DNA from: Candidatus Nomurabacteria bacterium RIFCSPHIGHO2_01_FULL_39_10 | GTDB lineage: Bacteria; Patescibacteriota; Minisyncoccia; Phycocordibacterales; UBA9973 | Length of the DNA: 7,919 nt | NCBI GenBank assembly: GCA_001786805.1 | Contig: MFTJ01000021.1 | Span: 9,386-17,304 of the forward strand | Reading direction: 5' to 3' | Shown here: positions 6,493-7,919 of the stretch, in pieces | Layout of the letters: every line of letters starts with the position of its first letter | Position numbering within the stretch: the stretch's first letter is position 1 | Position numbers and translations under genes: made by a program | The notes under the pieces: model-generated | Told to the model about the DNA's origin: nothing | The model's database searches: none | Seen by the model: the letters and a program-made list of their open reading frames with translations, nothing else

Positions 6493-6524
6493 CTTTAAGA
6501 AGCCCTGCGAGGGGCTTTTTTAAG
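6493..6524 (+). terminator. Intrinsic terminator after the SIMPL-domain gene
   Basis: The core hairpin pairs 6500-6506 (AAGCCCT) with 6511-6517 (GGGGCTT) around a GCGA tetraloop of the stable GNRA class, and a run of six T occupies 6516-6521. The stem extends outward to 6493/6524 with a single T-T mismatch. It lies 36 nt after the stop of the SIMPL gene. A short 6-bp inverted repeat, TTTGAC/GTCAAA (6465-6470 with 6477-6482), sits between the stop and the terminator. Confidence 0.85.
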
Positions 6525-6605
6525 AGGCTAATAAATTAGCTTCTAGCTTCTAGGTTCTAGAAAAAATACTAGAAACCAGCTAGATAGAGTTAAAACTCTA
6601 TCTAG
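6523..6605 (+). other. CTAG-rich multi-hairpin leader upstream of secE
   Basis: Three hairpins follow one another. The first pairs 6523-6532 with 6535-6544 (10 pairs, loop AA). The second pairs 6553-6560 with 6569-6577 (8 pairs, one bulged A). The third pairs 6580-6591 with 6594-6605 (12 perfect pairs, loop AA). Between the first two is a triple 7-nt tandem repeat (CTTCTAG twice, then GTTCTAG) at 6540-6560. CTAG occurs six times. An alternative outer stem, 6543-6548 with 6578-6583, would break hairpins one and three. No T run follows, so this is not a simple terminator. No tRNA-Trp, often found ahead of secE, can be folded here. Confidence 0.7.
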
Positions 6606-6625
6606 AAACACATAACAACAATATC

Positions 6626-6808
6626 ATGAAAATCACCGAATATTTAAAAGAAACAAAGACTGAATTAAAACATGTAATTTGGCCTTCTCGAAGGCAGACT
6701 CTCTACTACACTTTAATCGTTATAGTTTTGTCCGTTGTCATTGCATATTATCTAGGCTTTTTTGATTCTATTTTTGAAAAAGGCTTACATAAAATCATCG
6801 GCGGTTAA
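6626..6808 (+). CDS. secE: Preprotein translocase subunit SecE
   Basis: This is the 60-residue single-span SecE of the SecYEG export channel, in which it clamps and stabilises SecY. The family signature is clear: an amphipathic helix at residues 4-15 followed by ELKHVIWPSRRQT (13-25), then one membrane helix at about 28-45 (TLIVIVLSVVIAYYLGFF) and a short tail. The length is that of the short SecE found in most bacteria, without the two extra N-terminal helices of E. coli. There is no Shine-Dalgarno site and no TATAAT box close to the ATG, so unlike several neighbours it is probably translated from a leadered mRNA with the hairpin region upstream. The position ahead of nusG and rplK is the classical order. 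It is followed by nusG after 36 nt. Confidence 0.95.
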   Translation: MKITEYLKETKTELKHVIWPSRRQTLYYTLIVIVLSVVIAYYLGFFDSIFEKGLHKIIGG

Positions 6809-6831
6809 GGGCTGTCAATTAAAATACTTTT

Positions 6832-6835
6832 AGGA
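6832..6835 (+). promoter_or_regulatory. Weak Shine-Dalgarno candidate for nusG
   Basis: AGGA lies 9 nt before the ATG at 6845 and is the only ribosome binding site of recognisable form in the window. The surrounding TAGGAT (6831-6836) is also a poor -10 box ending 8 nt before the ATG, so it could instead belong to a leaderless promoter. Confidence 0.35.
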
Positions 6836-6844
6836 TTAAATTTT

Positions 6845-7390
6845 ATGTCAAAGCAAGAAACACAAGGAGCTAGAAACTGGTACGCTATTCATACTTATGC
6901 AGGATATGAAAATGTCGTTCTGAGAAATTTAAAACAGCGCATTGATTCCCTCGGGATGAATGACAAGATTTTCAATGTCATCGTGCCGATTGAGAAGAAA
7001 ATAAAAATAAAGGGAGGCAAGAGGGTAGAGGTGGAAGAAAAAATTTATCCAGGGTATGTCTTGGTGGATATGATTGTGACGGATGATTCTTGGTATGTGG
7101 TTCGCAATACTCCGCGGGTGACTGGTTTCGTGGGCGCAGGAGTGAACCCGGTCCCTCTTAAGGCTGATGAAGTTGCTTATCTTTTCAAAAAAATGGATGC
7201 TGGCACAGCCAAGCACAATATAGATATGGTTATTGGCGAGAGTATTTTGATTACCGATGGTCCGTTTAAAGATTTGGAGGGGAAAATAAATTCCGTTGAC
7301 GAAGAACGGGGTAAGGTAAAAGTGCTTGTTTCCATGTTCGGCCGTGAAACTCCGGTGGAACTTGATTTCTTGCAAGTTAAGAAAATTTAA
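6845..7390 (+). CDS. nusG: Transcription termination/antitermination factor NusG
   Basis: NusG is the universally conserved elongation factor that binds the clamp of RNA polymerase and links it to Rho or to the ribosome through protein S10. The protein has 181 residues, a normal size. The N-terminal NGN domain shows NWYAIHTYAGYENVV near the start, then EEKIYPGYVLVDM and WYVVRNTPRVTGFVG, all characteristic. The C-terminal KOW domain begins at about residue 139 with GPFKDLEGKINSVD and ends with VELDFLQVKKI, typical of bacterial NusG. No extra inserted domain is present. It follows secE and precedes rplK after 14 nt; the promoter of rplK starts in its last codons. Confidence 0.97.
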   Translation: MSKQETQGARNWYAIHTYAGYENVVLRNLKQRIDSLGMNDKIFNVIVPIEKKIKIKGGKRVEVEEKIYPGYVLVDMIVTDDSWYVVRNTPRVTGFVGAGVNPVPLKADEVAYLFKKMDAGTAKHNIDMVIGESILITDGPFKDLEGKINSVDEERGKVKVLVSMFGRETPVELDFLQVKKI

Positions 7391-7396
7391 TATAAT
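7370..7396 (+). promoter_or_regulatory. Promoter of rplK, leaderless type
   Basis: A perfect TATAAT (7391-7396) begins on the base after the nusG stop codon and ends 8 nt before the rplK ATG. The best -35 candidate is TTGCAA (7370-7375) at a short 15-nt spacing. Transcription starting 6-9 nt after the box would begin at or just before the ATG. rplK could also be transcribed through from nusG. Confidence 0.5.
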
Positions 7397-7404
7397 CTAT
7401 CCAA

Positions 7405-7827
7405 ATGGCAAAAAAAGTTACTAAAAAAATAAAAGTTCAAATTCAGGCCGGGAAGGCAACTCCCGCGCCTCCGCTCGGTCCGGCGCTTGGTCAGGCAGGC
7501 ATAAATATAGGAGACTTTGTGACCAAATTTAACGCCGCAACTCAAAAAATGGCAGGGGATAAAGTCGGTGTTTCTATTACAGTCTACGAAGACCGAACAT
7601 ATGATTTCGTTGTGAAAACTCCGCCCGCTTCAGATCTTATCCTCAAAGTCGCTGGAATCCAAAAAGGTTCCGGTAAAAATGTTGCCACGAAAGCCGGAAA
7701 AATAACCCGCGCGCAAGCCCTGGAAATAGCTAAAAAGAAAATGCAGGACTTAAATTCTAAAGATGATGAAGGCGCGATTAGAATAATTGCCGGCTCTGCG
7801 AGGTCTATGGGTATAGAGATTAAATAG
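7405..7827 (+). CDS. rplK: 50S ribosomal protein L11 (uL11)
   Basis: L11 binds 23S rRNA at the GTPase-associated centre and helps elongation factors and release factors work. The 140-residue length is normal. The N-terminal domain has KVQIQAGKATPAPPLGPALGQAGINI with the proline-rich switch region, followed by FVTKFNAAT; the C-terminal RNA-binding domain has TPPASDLILKVAGIQKGSG, GKITRAQALEIAKKKM and the closing IIAGSARSMGIEI. Start at 7405 fits the conserved MAKK beginning. There is no ribosome binding site, and a TATAAT box ends 8 nt upstream, suggesting a leaderless message. The normal next gene, rplA, does not follow. Confidence 0.97.
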   Translation: MAKKVTKKIKVQIQAGKATPAPPLGPALGQAGINIGDFVTKFNAATQKMAGDKVGVSITVYEDRTYDFVVKTPPASDLILKVAGIQKGSGKNVATKAGKITRAQALEIAKKKMQDLNSKDDEGAIRIIAGSARSMGIEIK

Positions 7828-7873
7828 TTTAAAGTTATAAAGTAGAAAGTTTATCAAGTTAATCAAGAAAAAA

Positions 7874-7919
7874 ATGAAAAAATATTTTACAAAGAAAAAT
7901 GTTTTGTTTGTAATAGTTT
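7874..7919 (+). CDS. Start of a possible exported or membrane protein, cut by window end
   Basis: Only 15 residues are visible: MKKYFTKKNVLFVIV. A basic beginning followed by a hydrophobic run is what a signal peptide or N-terminal membrane anchor looks like. The family cannot be identified from this. It is not the start of ribosomal protein L1, whose gene usually follows rplK. The 46 nt before the ATG are A+T-rich, with four AAAGT/AAGTT-like repeats, a TATAAA at 7836-7841 and a doubled ATCAAG at 7853-7866, but no clear ribosome binding site. Confidence 0.45.
   Translation, partial: MKKYFTKKNVLFVIV

Noticed and set aside
6466..6495. Promoter TTGACT with TAGGCT before the terminator
   Set aside because: The -35 fits, but the -10 matches only 3 of 6 and transcription would begin inside the terminator hairpin. 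TTGACT is better explained by the short inverted repeat TTTGAC/GTCAAA.
6523..6625. Possible tRNA-Trp or other tRNA ahead of secE
   Set aside because: tRNA-Trp is common at this place in bacteria, but no 7-bp acceptor stem, anticodon arm or T arm can be folded from this sequence.
6929..7375. Long minus-strand open frame opposite nusG (148 codons)
   Set aside because: It lies wholly within the unmistakable nusG coding region and its translation has no recognisable features. Similar antisense frames opposite murB and the ATPase are shadows too.

Overview
The window looks like a piece of a Candidate Phyla Radiation (Patescibacteria) chromosome, most likely from the Parcubacteria. I infer this from the moderately A+T-rich DNA, compact genes, near absence of Shine-Dalgarno sites, and the mixture of genes; I could not run a phylogenetic test. 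TGA is used as a normal stop (for example at the end of murB), so the recoded TGA-glycine code of Gracilibacteria/Absconditabacteria does not apply.

Layout. Positions 2-724 hold the C-terminal third of an MgtA/MgtB-like P-type ATPase, cut by the window edge. A second, complete P-type ATPase of the Ca2+/SERCA-like class follows at 737-3346. Next come a tRNA-His(GTG) gene (3384-3455) and, only 7 nt later, a TsaC/YrdC/Sua5-family gene for threonylcarbamoyl-AMP synthesis (3463-4026). A 108-nt gap with a perfect 18-bp palindrome separates it from a convergent small hypothetical gene on the minus strand (4135-4482). That gene is divergent from murB (4575-5588), a peptidoglycan precursor gene. A membrane-anchored SIMPL/DUF541 protein (5648-6463) ends at a good intrinsic terminator. 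After an unusual CTAG-rich run of hairpins (6523-6605) comes the conserved secE-nusG-rplK cluster of protein export, transcription elongation and ribosome genes. The usual next gene, rplA, is not seen: the window ends in the start of a small ORF with a signal-peptide-like N terminus.

How the parts work together. Most genes are independent housekeeping or membrane functions: cation transport, tRNA supply and modification, cell wall synthesis, and the secE-nusG-rplK expression block. At least four starts (737, 4482 minus, 4575, 7405) have a TATAAT-like -10 box ending only 6-8 nt before the ATG, so their mRNAs are probably leaderless. This pattern also revises the start of two genes, because the longest reading frames run upstream through the promoters.

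I see no mobile element, CRISPR array, toxin-antitoxin pair or defence system. The most unusual signals are the repeated leaderless-promoter arrangement, the tRNA-His with non-canonical D and T loops, the altered ion-site and nucleotide-site residues of the second ATPase, the palindromic repeat at 4050-4112, and the hairpin array ahead of secE.
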